A stretch of 64,000 bases of DNA. Source: Kribbella rubisoli. GTDB taxonomy: Bacteria; Actinomycetota; Actinomycetes; Propionibacteriales; Kribbellaceae. A program made the position numbers and the translations under genes. Below the pieces are notes generated by a model. That model saw only the letters and a list, made by a program, of their open reading frames with translations, had not been told where the DNA came from and ran no database searches. Shown piece by piece: positions 1 to 9,645 of the stretch (its first letter is position 1; each line of letters starts with the position of its first letter). Location of the stretch: positions 1,054,001 through 1,118,000 of the forward strand of contig NZ_SHKR01000011.1 of assembly GCF_004217145.1 (NCBI RefSeq). The letters run 5' to 3'.

Positions 1-2
1 CG

Positions 3-875
3 ACAGTCGAACTGCAGCACCTGCTGGACATCCACTCGGCATTGATGGAGCACTCGGACCAGCCGGAGATCAGCGGACAGGTGCGCACGACGCAGAACTG
101 GATCGGCGGTAACGACTTCAACCCATGCCAGGCTGTGTTCGTCCCGCCGCCACCCGAGTACCTGCCGCAACTGCTCGCCGATCTTTGTCTCTTCATGAAC
201 CGGGACGACCTTCCCGGCACAGTTCAGGCGGGTCTCGTGCACGCGCAATTCGAGACCATCCACCCCTTCGCCGACGGCAACGGCCGTACCGGACGCGCTC
301 TGATTCACGTGGTGCTCAAACGCCGAGGCCTCGCCCGGAACTACGTCCCACCGATCAGTCTCACCCTGGCCACCCGCGCCTCCGCCTACGTCGGCGCTCT
401 GACCCGGTTCCGGTACGTCGGCGACGCCGCCGGCACAGAGGCGCTGGCCGGCATCCGCGACTGGCTCGACCTTTTCCTCAGTGCAACTCGCAGAGCGACG
501 GCCGATGCCGTGAACTTGCTAGGTCTGCTCGAACAGGTACAGCAGGACTGGCGGACGCACGCTCGGCCTCGCACCGGAAGTGCCGCTGATCGACTGCTGC
601 CCCAACTGATTGCCAACCCCGTTGTGACCGCGGACGACGTCATCCGGCTGACCCGGGCCAGTCGGTCCGCCGCCTTCGCGGCGATCGACAGCCTGACCGC
701 TGCTGACGTCATCCGACCAGTTGGCGACCAGCAGCGCTACCGAATGTTCGAAGCTCCTCAGGTATTCGACGTGCTGACCGACTACGAACGCGCCGCGGCG
801 ACCGAGTCTGGAAACACCCGGGAAGAGCGGCCCAAGCGAGCGGTTCCTTACCGGCAAGACCCCAACAAGACCTAA
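3..875 (+). CDS. Fic family protein (5' end outside window)
   Basis: The reading frame is open from the first bases, so the N-terminus lies left of the window. The protein carries the Fic core motif HPFADGNGRTGR at about 261-296, which in this family binds the nucleotide and supplies the catalytic His for AMP or other NMP transfer to a hydroxyl side chain. The C-terminal half (from about base 600) looks like a winged-helix DNA-binding region with a Ser/Ala-rich recognition segment, the layout of Fic proteins fused to HTH domains. The inhibitory alpha-helix, if it is N-terminal, would be off the window. The target is unknown. The family is clear from the motif; activity is inferred. Confidence 0.9.
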   Translation, partial: TVELQHLLDIHSALMEHSDQPEISGQVRTTQNWIGGNDFNPCQAVFVPPPPEYLPQLLADLCLFMNRDDLPGTVQAGLVHAQFETIHPFADGNGRTGRALIHVVLKRRGLARNYVPPISLTLATRASAYVGALTRFRYVGDAAGTEALAGIRDWLDLFLSATRRATADAVNLLGLLEQVQQDWRTHARPRTGSAADRLLPQLIANPVVTADDVIRLTRASRSAAFAAIDSLTAADVIRPVGDQQRYRMFEAPQVFDVLTDYERAAATESGNTREERPKRAVPYRQDPNKT

Positions 876-881
876 GGTTTC

Positions 882-1337
882 TCACCCGCCGGGTTGGGGC
901 TGCCTGATCCAGGTCGGCGACGGGTTGAAGCAGAGCCATTCGACGACGGTCGAGCCGACGACGATCGGGATCGCCCAGGCCCACGGGTGGTGCGGGAGGC
1001 TGACGATCGCGATGGCGGTCCAGAGCGCGATCCAGCCACCGCCGTACCCACGGAGGACGCCGCGGTACCAGAGTCCGCCGGGCGCCTCCGCGGAGCGCTG
1101 GCCGAGGTAGACGAACAGGTACGACGCGATGGTGATCGGCCAGAAATACCAGAGCCGGCCCCAGTCGTACGGAACCATCACCAGCGCGGTCAGGCAGACC
1201 AGCGCGATCGTCCAGTGGTAGACCTCGCCGGCCCAGTTCAGCCCGCGCCGCCGCAACGTCAGCACGATCGCGAGCGGGCCGAACAGCACGGCGAGAATCC
1301 CGGCCGCGACATGCAGAATCAACGCGATGTCACGCAT
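882..1337 (-). CDS. Small multi-pass membrane protein, unknown function
   Basis: This 151-residue protein is mostly hydrophobic. About four membrane segments are visible: residues 5-27, 40-60, 62-82 and 108-135. The frame stays open upstream of the chosen ATG, but the upstream part is Arg/Ser/Pro-rich and unlike the body. The ATG at 1337 is preceded by GGGGGAGT at a good distance, so it is taken as the start. It is convergent with the Fic gene, with six bases between the stops. I recognise no enzyme motif, and the function is not assigned. Confidence 0.7.
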   Translation of the reverse strand: MRDIALILHVAAGILAVLFGPLAIVLTLRRRGLNWAGEVYHWTIALVCLTALVMVPYDWGRLWYFWPITIASYLFVYLGQRSAEAPGGLWYRGVLRGYGGGWIALWTAIAIVSLPHHPWAWAIPIVVGSTVVEWLCFNPSPTWIRQPQPGG

Positions 1338-1424
1338 CGCAGCGACTCCCCCGCTCCCCGCTCCCCCCGGAGCTATCTGACATGTCAGGGAGCATAGGGC
1401 GCGAGGTCGTCGCTCGTCTGCACC

Positions 1425-1464
1425 TCGGCCGGGCGAGTTCAGCTTCGGCCGGGCGAGTTCAGCT
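1425..1464. repeat. Perfect 20-bp tandem duplication
   Basis: TCGGCCGGGCGAGTTCAGCT occurs twice head to tail (1425-1444 and 1445-1464). The second copy contains the last codons and stop of the minus-strand acetyltransferase gene that ends at 1459. This looks like a slippage duplication at the 3' end of a gene. Confidence 0.95.
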
Positions 1465-2397
1465 CTCCGGGAAGGACAGCACCCGGCGGACTGCGAAGTT
1501 CCGATATCCCATGCGTTCAAAGGACTTCGCCATCGGTACGTTGCCGAAGTCCGTGTCGGCCCTGATGTGCTCGGCACCCAGCTCGGCGTGCATGTGGGTG
1601 ATCTCGGCGAGCAGCTCGTCGATGTAGCGGTGACCGCGGTGTTCCGGCAGTACGCCGAGGTACCCGACCGTCGGTCCGCCCGCGTTCGCGGACGGAATCG
1701 CGAACCCGATCAGCTTGCCGTCCTCGTTGTACCCGAGCCGCCACCAGGCGCGGTCGCTGTTCGGCATCGCCTTGTACAGGTCGAGCTCCTCGCGGGCTGC
1801 GGCCTCGACCCCGACCCGGGCGATCTCCCGCGCCGTGGCGGCATCCAGACTGCCCTGGCTGACCTGCATGAACACGTCGACGAACGCCTCGTCGTCGGCC
1901 GGCTCGAACCGCAGCCGGGTCGAGCGCGGCGGCAGCCCGTACTCCGGCTTCCACTCGTACCGCAGCCGATCGGTGATCGCAGTGAGCCCGGCCGCAGCGG
2001 CCGCCTTGGCCCGTGGTTCGACGGCGGCGACAACGTCCGGCTGGTCCTGCCAGTCGCTGGTCAGGAAGAAGTGGTACTCCGGCGGCTCGGCATCGGCAGG
2101 CCTCGACGCCAGGGCGTGCTTGATCAGGTCGGTCCACGCGGGGACCGGGTCGCCGTCGCCGGTGTAGTACAGGCCGTCGATGCTGAACGGCAACTCCTCG
2201 CCCGGAGCGCCCCACCAGATCGCGAGGGCCTGGATCGCGCCGTTCTCCTCCACGACCCAGTTCCAGTCGTGCCGGTAGTAGCCGTCGGCAACATACTCGA
2301 CGTACCGCTCGTGGGTGACGGTGTTGACGGACTTCTGCTGCTCGATCAGAGCAAGGATGGTGTCGAGGTCGGCCTCGACGGTGTTGCGAATCGTCAC
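1459..2397 (-). CDS. GNAT family N-acetyltransferase
   Basis: This 312-residue protein has a GNAT fold in its C-terminal half. The acetyl-CoA loop reads LGVLPEHRGHRYIDELLAE, and the closing motif NVPMAKSFERMGY is typical of the family. The N-terminal half looks like a second, degenerate GNAT-like unit. The frame extends to 2499, but the GTG at 2397 sits behind a strong GGAGG seven bases upstream and begins directly with the domain (TIRNTVEADLD), so the longer start is rejected. The substrate is unknown. The stop lies in the second copy of a 20-bp tandem repeat. Confidence 0.85.
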   Translation of the reverse strand: MTIRNTVEADLDTILALIEQQKSVNTVTHERYVEYVADGYYRHDWNWVVEENGAIQALAIWWGAPGEELPFSIDGLYYTGDGDPVPAWTDLIKHALASRPADAEPPEYHFFLTSDWQDQPDVVAAVEPRAKAAAAAGLTAITDRLRYEWKPEYGLPPRSTRLRFEPADDEAFVDVFMQVSQGSLDAATAREIARVGVEAAAREELDLYKAMPNSDRAWWRLGYNEDGKLIGFAIPSANAGGPTVGYLGVLPEHRGHRYIDELLAEITHMHAELGAEHIRADTDFGNVPMAKSFERMGYRNFAVRRVLSFPES

Positions 2398-2611
2398 AGA
2401 TCCTCCAGCAGGAGGCGCGGATCCGCTCAGTGCGAGCTGGAGGAGCGGATCGGGTGCGCCGGGAAACAAGTCGGTGTGCTCATCGGTCGCTCCTTCCACT
2501 CCTGGATTGGTCTCGCCGGGCCAGACTCTAAGGTGCGGACGGGGTCATAGTCCACCTGTTATTCACACCTGGGATGTACGAACGTTTGTCTGCCGGGGCA
2601 GCGTCCCCACC

Positions 2612-3025
2612 ATGAGAACCCTCATCGCCGCCGTGGTCCTGGCGACCACCGCCGCCTTCGGCTCCACGGCCTACGCCGCCCCGACCTCCACCCCGACCTC
2701 CAGCAGGTACGTCGTCAGCGCACCTGCTGCGATCGACACCTGTGCGCTCAGCTCCCTGCCTTCGCAGGCCGCCAACACCCTGGCCCTGATCCACTCCGGC
2801 GGACCGTTCCCGTACCGGCAGGACGGGACCGTCTTCCAGAACCGGGAGGGCATCCTCCCCGACGAGTCGAGCAGCTACTACCACGAGTACACCGTGAAGA
2901 CGCCTGGCTCGTCCGACCGCGGCGCCCGCCGACTGATCGGCGGCGGGGCGACGACCGACCCCGAGCACGTCTACTACACCGGCGACCACTACGCCTCGTT
3001 CTGCGAGGTCGACGAGGACAGCTGA
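2612..3025 (+). CDS. Secreted guanyl-specific ribonuclease (RNase Sa/T1 type)
   Basis: This is a 137-residue precursor with a Sec signal peptide (residues 1-22, ending in AYA). The mature part has the microbial guanyl RNase layout. Glu92 (YYHEYTV) is the general base, Arg106/107 (RGARRLI) binds phosphate, and His126 (YTGDHYASF) is the general acid. Cys44 and Cys131 match the conserved disulfide of the RNase Sa group. It cleaves single-stranded RNA after G through a cyclic 2',3'-phosphate and should act outside the cell. No barstar-like inhibitor gene is seen next to it. The ATG is the only start that gives a proper signal peptide. Confidence 0.9.
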   Translation: MRTLIAAVVLATTAAFGSTAYAAPTSTPTSSRYVVSAPAAIDTCALSSLPSQAANTLALIHSGGPFPYRQDGTVFQNREGILPDESSSYYHEYTVKTPGSSDRGARRLIGGGATTDPEHVYYTGDHYASFCEVDEDS

Positions 3026-3090
3026 AACCCAGAGAGTAGTCTCGTCGGCACGTTGAGTGATCACTCCACAGATGGAAGGACGCCTCACCG

Positions 3091-4083
3091 ATGCCGACTC
3101 CGCGACCGGGCCGCCGCCCTGGTGCTCTTGCTGGCCGAGCTGGCCGTTTGGTAGCTGCTGGTCTGTTGCTGTCCGCCGCGCTGCTCGCCTTCGGCCGGCC
3201 CGACACCGGGCTGGCCGAAGCGAGCGGCGATCCGCTGAAGCTGACCAACGGCTTCTACGTCGACCCCGGCTCGGCCGCGGCGGCGTACGTACGACGGCAT
3301 CCCGAGGACACCGAGCTCGCGTCGAAGATCGCCGGGCAAGCGTCGGCGCGATGGTTCGGCACGTGGAGCGGGGACGTGAAGGCGGCTGTTGCGGCGTACA
3401 CGATGGCTGCTGACCGGGCCGACAAGCTGCCGGTTCTCGTCGCGGACAACCTCCCCGGCGGACCCTGCGGCGTCGGCGGCGGGGCGGCGACTGCGGCGGC
3501 GTACCGGGCGTGGATCGCGGGCCTGTCCGACGGGATCGGCGTACGGCCGGCCGTCGTCGTACTCGAGCCGGATGCGCTGGCGCGACTCGACTGCTTCCCG
3601 CCGGCGCAGTGGGACGGGCGGATCGCGATGCTGAAGTACGCCGTGGGGCTGCTCGCGGTGAAGAACGTGAACACCTGGGTGTATCTGGACGCGGGGAACG
3701 TGGCGTCCGGCGACGCGAAGGAGATAGCTCGGCGGCTGCGACTAGCCGACGTCGGCAAGGTCCGCGGCTTCGCACTGAACACTGCGAACTACTTCACCAC
3801 CTCCGAGTCGGTCAGCCGCGGTACGGCGATCTTGCAGGCGCTCGGCGGCGGCTCCCACTTCATCGTCGACACCAGCCGCAACGGCAACGGCTCCGACGGC
3901 AGCTCCTGCAACCCACCCGCCCGCAAACTAGGCACTCCCCCCGCCCGATCCACCGCCCCAGCAGACCTCAACCTCTGGCTCCGCACCCCCGGCGAATCCG
4001 ACGGCCCCTGCGGCCAAACCCCCACCCTCCCCGTCCGAACCTTCTCCCCCGTACTCGCCCACCACCTAATAACCGGCACCTGA
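3091..4083 (+). CDS. Glycoside hydrolase family 6 protein (cellulase/cellobiohydrolase)
   Basis: This is a 330-residue secreted enzyme. A positively charged N-terminus and a hydrophobic stretch (about 20-36) form the signal or anchor. The GH6 signature VVVLEPDALA places the proton donor at Asp161. The upstream ADNLPGGPCG region (Asp119) matches the second conserved Asp, and WLRTPGESDGPCG (about 296-308) matches the C-terminal GH6 motif. Family members hydrolyse beta-1,4-glucan with inversion. No carbohydrate-binding module is present, so it is a bare catalytic domain. The last 60 codons shift to C-rich third positions with many Pro codons. The gene follows the RNase gene on the same strand and is convergent with groEL2. 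Confidence 0.9.
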   Translation: MPTPRPGRRPGALAGRAGRLVAAGLLLSAALLAFGRPDTGLAEASGDPLKLTNGFYVDPGSAAAAYVRRHPEDTELASKIAGQASARWFGTWSGDVKAAVAAYTMAADRADKLPVLVADNLPGGPCGVGGGAATAAAYRAWIAGLSDGIGVRPAVVVLEPDALARLDCFPPAQWDGRIAMLKYAVGLLAVKNVNTWVYLDAGNVASGDAKEIARRLRLADVGKVRGFALNTANYFTTSESVSRGTAILQALGGGSHFIVDTSRNGNGSDGSSCNPPARKLGTPPARSTAPADLNLWLRTPGESDGPCGQTPTLPVRTFSPVLAHHLITGT

Positions 4084-4135
4084 GCCACGCCACGACTCGG
4101 CGAAGACGGGGATGTGGGTGGACCTCCCCAGCAAA

Positions 4136-4172
4136 AAGGAGCGGTCCCGGGCATCGCCCGGGACCGCTCTTT
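4136..4172 (-). terminator. Intrinsic terminator of groEL2
   Basis: Perfect 13-bp arms AGCGGTCCCGGGC (4140-4152) and GCCCGGGACCGCT (4156-4168) flank a 3-base loop. Read on the minus strand, the stem is followed by five T (4137-4133), the form of a Rho-independent terminator for groEL2. It may also stop the converging GH6 transcript. Confidence 0.9.
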
Positions 4173-4204
4173 ACTGCCTGTGCTGTGTGCTGTCGGACTT
4201 CAGG

Positions 4205-5911
<1,707 letters not shown>

Positions 5912-5978
5912 TCATGTCCCGCCGCGCTCCGGCACCTCATCGAGGCCGTCTTCTTGCACACTCCCGAGGCGCGAGCAC

Positions 5979-6005
5979 TTATCACTCTCGCCCTTGGAGT
6001 GCTAA
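5979..6005. promoter_or_regulatory. CIRCE element 1 (HrcA operator)
   Basis: TTATCACTC (5979-5987), a 9-base spacer, then GAGTGCTAA (5997-6005). This differs from the CIRCE consensus TTAGCACTC-N9-GAGTGCTAA at one position. It lies in the groEL2 promoter region. Confidence 0.95.
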
Positions 6006-6012
6006 CCAAGTA

Positions 6013-6039
6013 TTAGCACTCGACCCAAGCGAGTGCAAG
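6013..6039. promoter_or_regulatory. CIRCE element 2 (HrcA operator)
   Basis: TTAGCACTC (6013-6021), a 9-base spacer, then GAGTGCAAG (6031-6039). The left arm is perfect and the right arm has two mismatches. It lies seven bases from element 1 and directly upstream of the -10 of the divergent acetyltransferase gene. Confidence 0.9.
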
Positions 6040-6051
6040 CCGGACCCCGGC

Positions 6052-6057
6052 TACGGT
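6052..6057 (+). promoter_or_regulatory. -10 hexamer of a probable leaderless promoter
   Basis: TACGGT fits the actinobacterial TAnnnT -10 form and ends six bases before the ATG at 6064. No Shine-Dalgarno is present, so transcription probably begins at or near the start codon. CIRCE element 2 would then cover about -51 to -25. Confidence 0.55.
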
Positions 6058-6063
6058 GAACCC

Positions 6064-6648
6064 ATGGTGACGCTGTGTCCGGCCGCCCCGGACTCCTGGC
6101 CCGACGTCGCGACGGTGATGGGTGAGCGCGGCGACCCGTCCCGCTGCTTCTGCCAGTACTTCCGCCTCCGCGGCAAGGCCTGGTCCGACAGCCCGCCGGC
6201 CGCCAACCGCGCGCTGCTCCGGACGCAGGTCGTCGACGGTGAGCGTCCCCCCGGCGTCCTCGCGTACGACGGAGGTACGCCGATCGGCTGGTGTGCGGTC
6301 GCCCCGCGTACGGCGTACCCACGCATCGTGGCGTCCCCCAACTGGCGCACCGATCACCCGGACGCCTGGGTGATCACCTGCTTCGTCGTACCGGTCGGCA
6401 ACCGCCGCAAGGGCGTCGCTGGGGAGCTGGTCCACGGCGCGGTCGAGCTGGCGCAGTCGTACGGCGCCTCCAGCGTCGAGGCCTGCGCCGTCGACACCGG
6501 CGTGGCGGGCCGGATCCCGTCCGCCGACCTGTACCGCGGCCCGCTCTCGGTCTACCTCAGCGCCGGCTTCACCGAGGTCAGCCGCACCAGCCCGCAGTGG
6601 GTCCTGGTCAGGCGCTCAGCTGAGCAACCAGATACTTCGGGGCGGTGA
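6064..6648 (+). CDS. GNAT family N-acetyltransferase, divergent from groEL2
   Basis: This 194-residue protein has a Cys-rich N-terminal signature (PSRCFCQYFRLRGKAW) found in a subgroup of GNAT proteins, then the core strand WVITCFVVPVGNRRKGVAGELV containing the acetyl-CoA loop. The frame is open further upstream, but the ATG at 6064 lies six bases after a TACGGT -10 and starts the domain cleanly. CIRCE element 2 sits just upstream, so HrcA may repress it together with groEL2. It overlaps the tail of the converging MmcQ-like gene by 41 bases. The substrate is unknown. Confidence 0.85.
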   Translation: MVTLCPAAPDSWPDVATVMGERGDPSRCFCQYFRLRGKAWSDSPPAANRALLRTQVVDGERPPGVLAYDGGTPIGWCAVAPRTAYPRIVASPNWRTDHPDAWVITCFVVPVGNRRKGVAGELVHGAVELAQSYGASSVEACAVDTGVAGRIPSADLYRGPLSVYLSAGFTEVSRTSPQWVLVRRSAEQPDTSGR

Positions 6649-6943
6649 GGCGGTAGGCCTCGGTGATGAGCTCCTGCAGCTCCTCGCCGTCCGCCAACTC
6701 GAGCCGGATGAGCACCCAGGCGAACCGCCCACCTGCCCAGGACGGCGCATACGCCTCCGGATCCTCCGCTACCAGCGCTTCCTGCTCCTCCCGGAGGGCC
6801 TTGAGATGCAGGTGCGTCTGGTCCTCGGACATGTAGGCGAAGCTCTTGTTGCGGACCTTGAAGACCGGCTGCCCGGCCCACCCCTCATGCTCCTCGGCGC
6901 CCGGCAACCCAGTCATCACCTTCACCACCGCCTGCGCATCCAT
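6608..6943 (-). CDS. MmcQ/YjbR family DNA-binding-like protein
   Basis: This 111-residue protein has the YjbR layout: an N-terminal helix (MDAQAVVKVMTGLPGAEEHEG), the strand GQPVFKVRNKSFAYMS, and a C-terminal AWVLIRLELADGEELQELI helix. The family has a double-wing fold related to CyaY and the MotA C-terminal domain, and its cellular role is not established. The 3' end overlaps the end of the GNAT gene on the other strand. Confidence 0.85.
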   Translation of the reverse strand: MDAQAVVKVMTGLPGAEEHEGWAGQPVFKVRNKSFAYMSEDQTHLHLKALREEQEALVAEDPEAYAPSWAGGRFAWVLIRLELADGEELQELITEAYRLTAPKYLVAQLSA

Positions 6944-6976
6944 ACCCCAACGCTAGGCACCCCCACCGACAGTTTC

Positions 6977-7825
6977 TCAGCGCGCGATCGTGACTGTCAC
7001 CGTCGAGCCGACAGGCAGCATCGTGCCCGCCGCAGGCGAAATACTGATGATCGTGCCGGTCGGGTAGCTCGGCGACTTCACTCGTTTGTACTGCGCCTTC
7101 AGCCCGGCAGCGGCCAGCAGCGGCGTGTAGTTGCCCACCAGTGGGCCTGTCGGCGGCCCCGTGACCGTCCAAGGGCTGAGCACGCCGGACCGGCCCGGCA
7201 CGATCTGGATCCGGCTGAGCATGCGGTCGACGTCCGCGGCGCTCGTGGACGACTCGGCGCGGAACCACACCTTGAGGGACGGGATGCTGACCGTGCCGCC
7301 ACAGGTCGTCGTGTTCCTGTTGGCCTTCGGGTAGTTGGACGTCGAGCAGGTGGTCCGCTGCCGCTCGGCGCGTACTCCGCCGATCTCGAACGTCTCATCC
7401 GCACGGAACTCGGCCCGCGGGCTGCCGTAGTACAGCCCCACACTCTCGACCCCGGCGGGACGGAACGCCATGCAGTACAGCCGAGCGCTCGGGTCGTCGA
7501 TCTGGACCGTGTCCTGCATCGGAGTACCGCACTGGCTCCTGTTGGTCGGCCAGTCTGCCGGAATAGCGATCGCAGCGTGGCCGAAGCCGACCAGTCTCAT
7601 CGCAGGCGGGACAGGAGTAGGCGAGGTGACTGGGGCGGTCGGCGTACGAGAGGTCAGCAGGGTCGACGCACCGATGACAGACCCGACAGCTACTGCGGCC
7701 GCGGCGACGACTCCCGCAGTACGGCGGTGGCGTCGGCGGGCTGCTCCGGCGTACAGGGTGTCCAGTGGGGGTGGGCCGACCGGGGTTTGCTCGGCAGTGC
7801 GTTCCAGTAGGTCTGTCAGCTTCAT
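6977..7825 (-). CDS. Membrane-anchored PASTA-domain protein (paralogue 2)
   Basis: This 282-residue protein starts with a short cytoplasmic segment (MKLTDLLERTAEQTP), has one membrane helix (about 33-53), and an extracellular part that ends in a PASTA domain (last ~65 residues, with the closing pattern GTMLPVGSTVTVTIAR). PASTA domains bind muropeptides or beta-lactam-like ligands in penicillin-binding proteins and Ser/Thr kinases. The ATG overlaps the sigma factor stop as ATGA, so the two are translationally coupled. The cytoplasmic segment next to an ECF sigma suggests, as inference, an anti-sigma or sensor role. The gene at 8363-9103 is a paralogue (shared GHAAIAVP, CGxPxxDTVxIDDP and VWFRA patterns). 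Confidence 0.75.
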   Translation of the reverse strand: MKLTDLLERTAEQTPVGPPPLDTLYAGAARRRHRRTAGVVAAAAVAVGSVIGASTLLTSRTPTAPVTSPTPVPPAMRLVGFGHAAIAIPADWPTNRSQCGTPMQDTVQIDDPSARLYCMAFRPAGVESVGLYYGSPRAEFRADETFEIGGVRAERQRTTCSTSNYPKANRNTTTCGGTVSIPSLKVWFRAESSTSAADVDRMLSRIQIVPGRSGVLSPWTVTGPPTGPLVGNYTPLLAAAGLKAQYKRVKSPSYPTGTIISISPAAGTMLPVGSTVTVTIAR

Positions 7826-8313
7826 CGGGGGTCTCGCAGTTCTGCCAAATGTGGGTCCTGTGCGAGGGCCTTCACTGCACGGGACAGGCGGCTCTTGACC
7901 GTGCCGGCGGCTACGTCCAGGACAGTCGCCATCTGTAGTTCGGTCAGGTGCGCGTAGTACCGCAGTACGACGGCTGTCCGTTGGTCGTCGGGCAGTCCGT
8001 CGAGTGCGCGCATCACAGCGTCCGTTTCGTCGATACCAGCGGTCGGATCGACGTCGGCGTGCTCGGGTAGCACTGCAGACGGCCGCTCTCCGTGCCACCG
8101 GCGCCGTCTGGAGGAGCGGAAGCAGTTGACCAACACCCGGTGCACGTACGCGTCGCGGTCGTCGGCGGCGCGGACCCGGTTCCACTTGACCAGGCAGCGC
8201 TCCAGTGCGGTCTGGACGAGGTCTTCGGCTTCAGGCGGAGTACAGCCGAGCAGGACCGCGCTGCGGACCAGCGTGGGCCAGCGTGCGGTGACGTACTCGC
8301 TGAAGTCGTCCAT
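7822..8313 (-). CDS. ECF RNA polymerase sigma factor, SigE family
   Basis: This is a 163-residue two-domain sigma factor. Region 2 (LLGCTPPEAEDLVQTALERCLVKW) binds the -10 and core RNA polymerase. Region 4 (LTELQMATVLDVAAGTVKSRLSRAVKAL) is the -35 HTH. The length and sequence fit the actinobacterial SigE-like ECF group. It lies between two PASTA-domain paralogues on the same strand and overlaps the downstream one by four bases. The three probably form an operon in which the membrane proteins control or are controlled by this sigma factor. Confidence 0.9.
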   Translation of the reverse strand: MDDFSEYVTARWPTLVRSAVLLGCTPPEAEDLVQTALERCLVKWNRVRAADDRDAYVHRVLVNCFRSSRRRRWHGERPSAVLPEHADVDPTAGIDETDAVMRALDGLPDDQRTAVVLRYYAHLTELQMATVLDVAAGTVKSRLSRAVKALAQDPHLAELRDPR

Positions 8314-8362
8314 ACCCCCTCCTCACCCGTACAGACAGGGTGATGGCCGCCGCAGGTTCCCT

Positions 8363-9103
8363 CTACTTGATCACTGTCAGCGTGACTGTTTCGCCTGGGC
8401 TCAGGAGGGTTCCGGGAGACGGGGAGATGCTGACCAGGCGGCCAGGCTTGTAGACGGTCGATGTCCTGGTGCTGATCTCGGTCTTGAGCCCCAGCTCCCG
8501 GAGGCGCTCCACGTACGCCGTACTGTCCCGGCCGTCGTCCAGCGACCGGGAGCTCGGTACGCCGACCCGGTCCGGCAGGATCTCGATCCGCGCGAGGATG
8601 TCGTTCACCTCGCCCACACTGGTCGACGACGAGGCACGGAACCAGACGTGCAACGACGGCAGGCCCACTGCGCCCCAGCACACTCCGTCGCTTGCACAGG
8701 TCGTCCGACGGCGCTCAGCCGGTACTCCGTTCAAGGTGAACGTCTCGTCGACCCGGAAGCCGCTCGGCGGGTCAGTGCCCAGCTCCACGCTGTCGACGTC
8801 CGGCGGACGCGGCAGGTCGCAGTACGAGGCCGCAGCCGGATCGTCGATCAGCACAGTGTCGCGGTGCGGGATGCCGCAGCGAGAGGCGTTCGTACCCCAC
8901 ACCTTCGGTACGGCGATCGCTGCGTGCCCGTAGCCGACCATCCGCATCGCCACCGGCCCCGGGGGCGGCTCAGGGGTGGTGATCAGCGTCCCGCTGCCGT
9001 TGGAGCTCAGTGCGTTGGTCACGCCGATCACGGCCAGCACGGTTATCGCGGCGGCAGCCGATGCCAGCACGCCGCGGGTCCGACTGGTGCGCAGGGGCTC
9101 CAC
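8363..9103 (-). CDS. Membrane-anchored PASTA-domain protein (paralogue 1, short N-terminus)
   Basis: This 246-residue protein is a clear paralogue of the product of 6977-7825. It has one membrane helix (about 12-32), the shared motifs GYGHAAIAVPKVW, CGIPHRDTVLIDDP and LHVWFRASSSTSVGEV, and a C-terminal PASTA domain ending LLSPGETVTLTVIK. It begins with GTG and lacks the ~25-residue cytoplasmic head of its paralogue. The frame upstream is open for about 20 codons without a good start, so the head was lost or replaced. It is the first gene of the sigma operon. The exact start is uncertain. Confidence 0.7.
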   Translation of the reverse strand: MEPLRTSRTRGVLASAAAAITVLAVIGVTNALSSNGSGTLITTPEPPPGPVAMRMVGYGHAAIAVPKVWGTNASRCGIPHRDTVLIDDPAAASYCDLPRPPDVDSVELGTDPPSGFRVDETFTLNGVPAERRRTTCASDGVCWGAVGLPSLHVWFRASSSTSVGEVNDILARIEILPDRVGVPSSRSLDDGRDSTAYVERLRELGLKTEISTRTSTVYKPGRLVSISPSPGTLLSPGETVTLTVIK

Positions 9104-9222
9104 ACCCTTAAGTGTGGGTGCTGACGGCGTACTCCGGTAGCGAAAGTCGTCAGGGGCGGATCAGGGGTCGGTCGGTACCGATCCGGATGCCGTGAACGGT
9201 GCGGAAACGGGACAGTGGAGCC

Positions 9223-9570
9223 ATGACGAACTCCAACGCACCGTTCCAGAACCTGTCCGGCAAGGTCCTCCGTCGTTCCTCGAACCAGCGGATGCTCTCC
9301 GGGGTCTCCGGCGGCATCGCCGAGTACCTCAACGTCGACGTGACCCTGGTCCGCCTCGGCTGGGTCGGCCTGACCCTCATCACCGGCGGCGCCGCGATGA
9401 TCGGCTACGCGGTGGCGTGGATCGTGATCCCGGAGTCCGACGGCAAGGCCGTGTGGCAGAACGTTCAGCAGTCGGTCAACCAGAACCAGCAGCACGACTC
9501 GACCGAGAACGACATCGCCTCCCGGATCTACGACGACACCACGACCAACAACAAGCCCCCGGCCGCATGA
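9223..9570 (+). CDS. PspC domain-containing small membrane protein
   Basis: This 115-residue protein has an N-terminal PspC domain: the LRRSSNQRMLSGVSGGIAEY motif, then NVDVTLVRLGWVGLTLITGG leading into one long hydrophobic segment ending in WIVIPES. The C-terminal third is Asn/Gln-rich and polar. PspC-family proteins take part in envelope stress responses. The ATG at 9223 follows GGAG; a longer start at 9199 has no ribosome-binding site. Confidence 0.88.
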   Translation: MTNSNAPFQNLSGKVLRRSSNQRMLSGVSGGIAEYLNVDVTLVRLGWVGLTLITGGAAMIGYAVAWIVIPESDGKAVWQNVQQSVNQNQQHDSTENDIASRIYDDTTTNNKPPAA

Positions 9571-9574
9571 CTCA

Positions 9575-9630
9575 CTCTGCGCCTGTAGAAGGCGCAGAGA
9601 ACCCGGCGGGGTGACCGCAGCGGCGGTCAC
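9575..9630. terminator. Two hairpins between convergent genes
   Basis: The first hairpin is CTCTGCGCC (9575-9583) with GGCGCAGAG (9591-9599) around a 7-base loop. The second is GTGACCGC (9611-9618) with GCGGTCAC (9623-9630). Both are perfect and lie between the converging pspC-like and GDPD genes. There is no T-run, so they are terminator-like rather than classical intrinsic terminators. Confidence 0.6.
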
Positions 9631-9645
9631 TCCGCCTGCGGCTGT

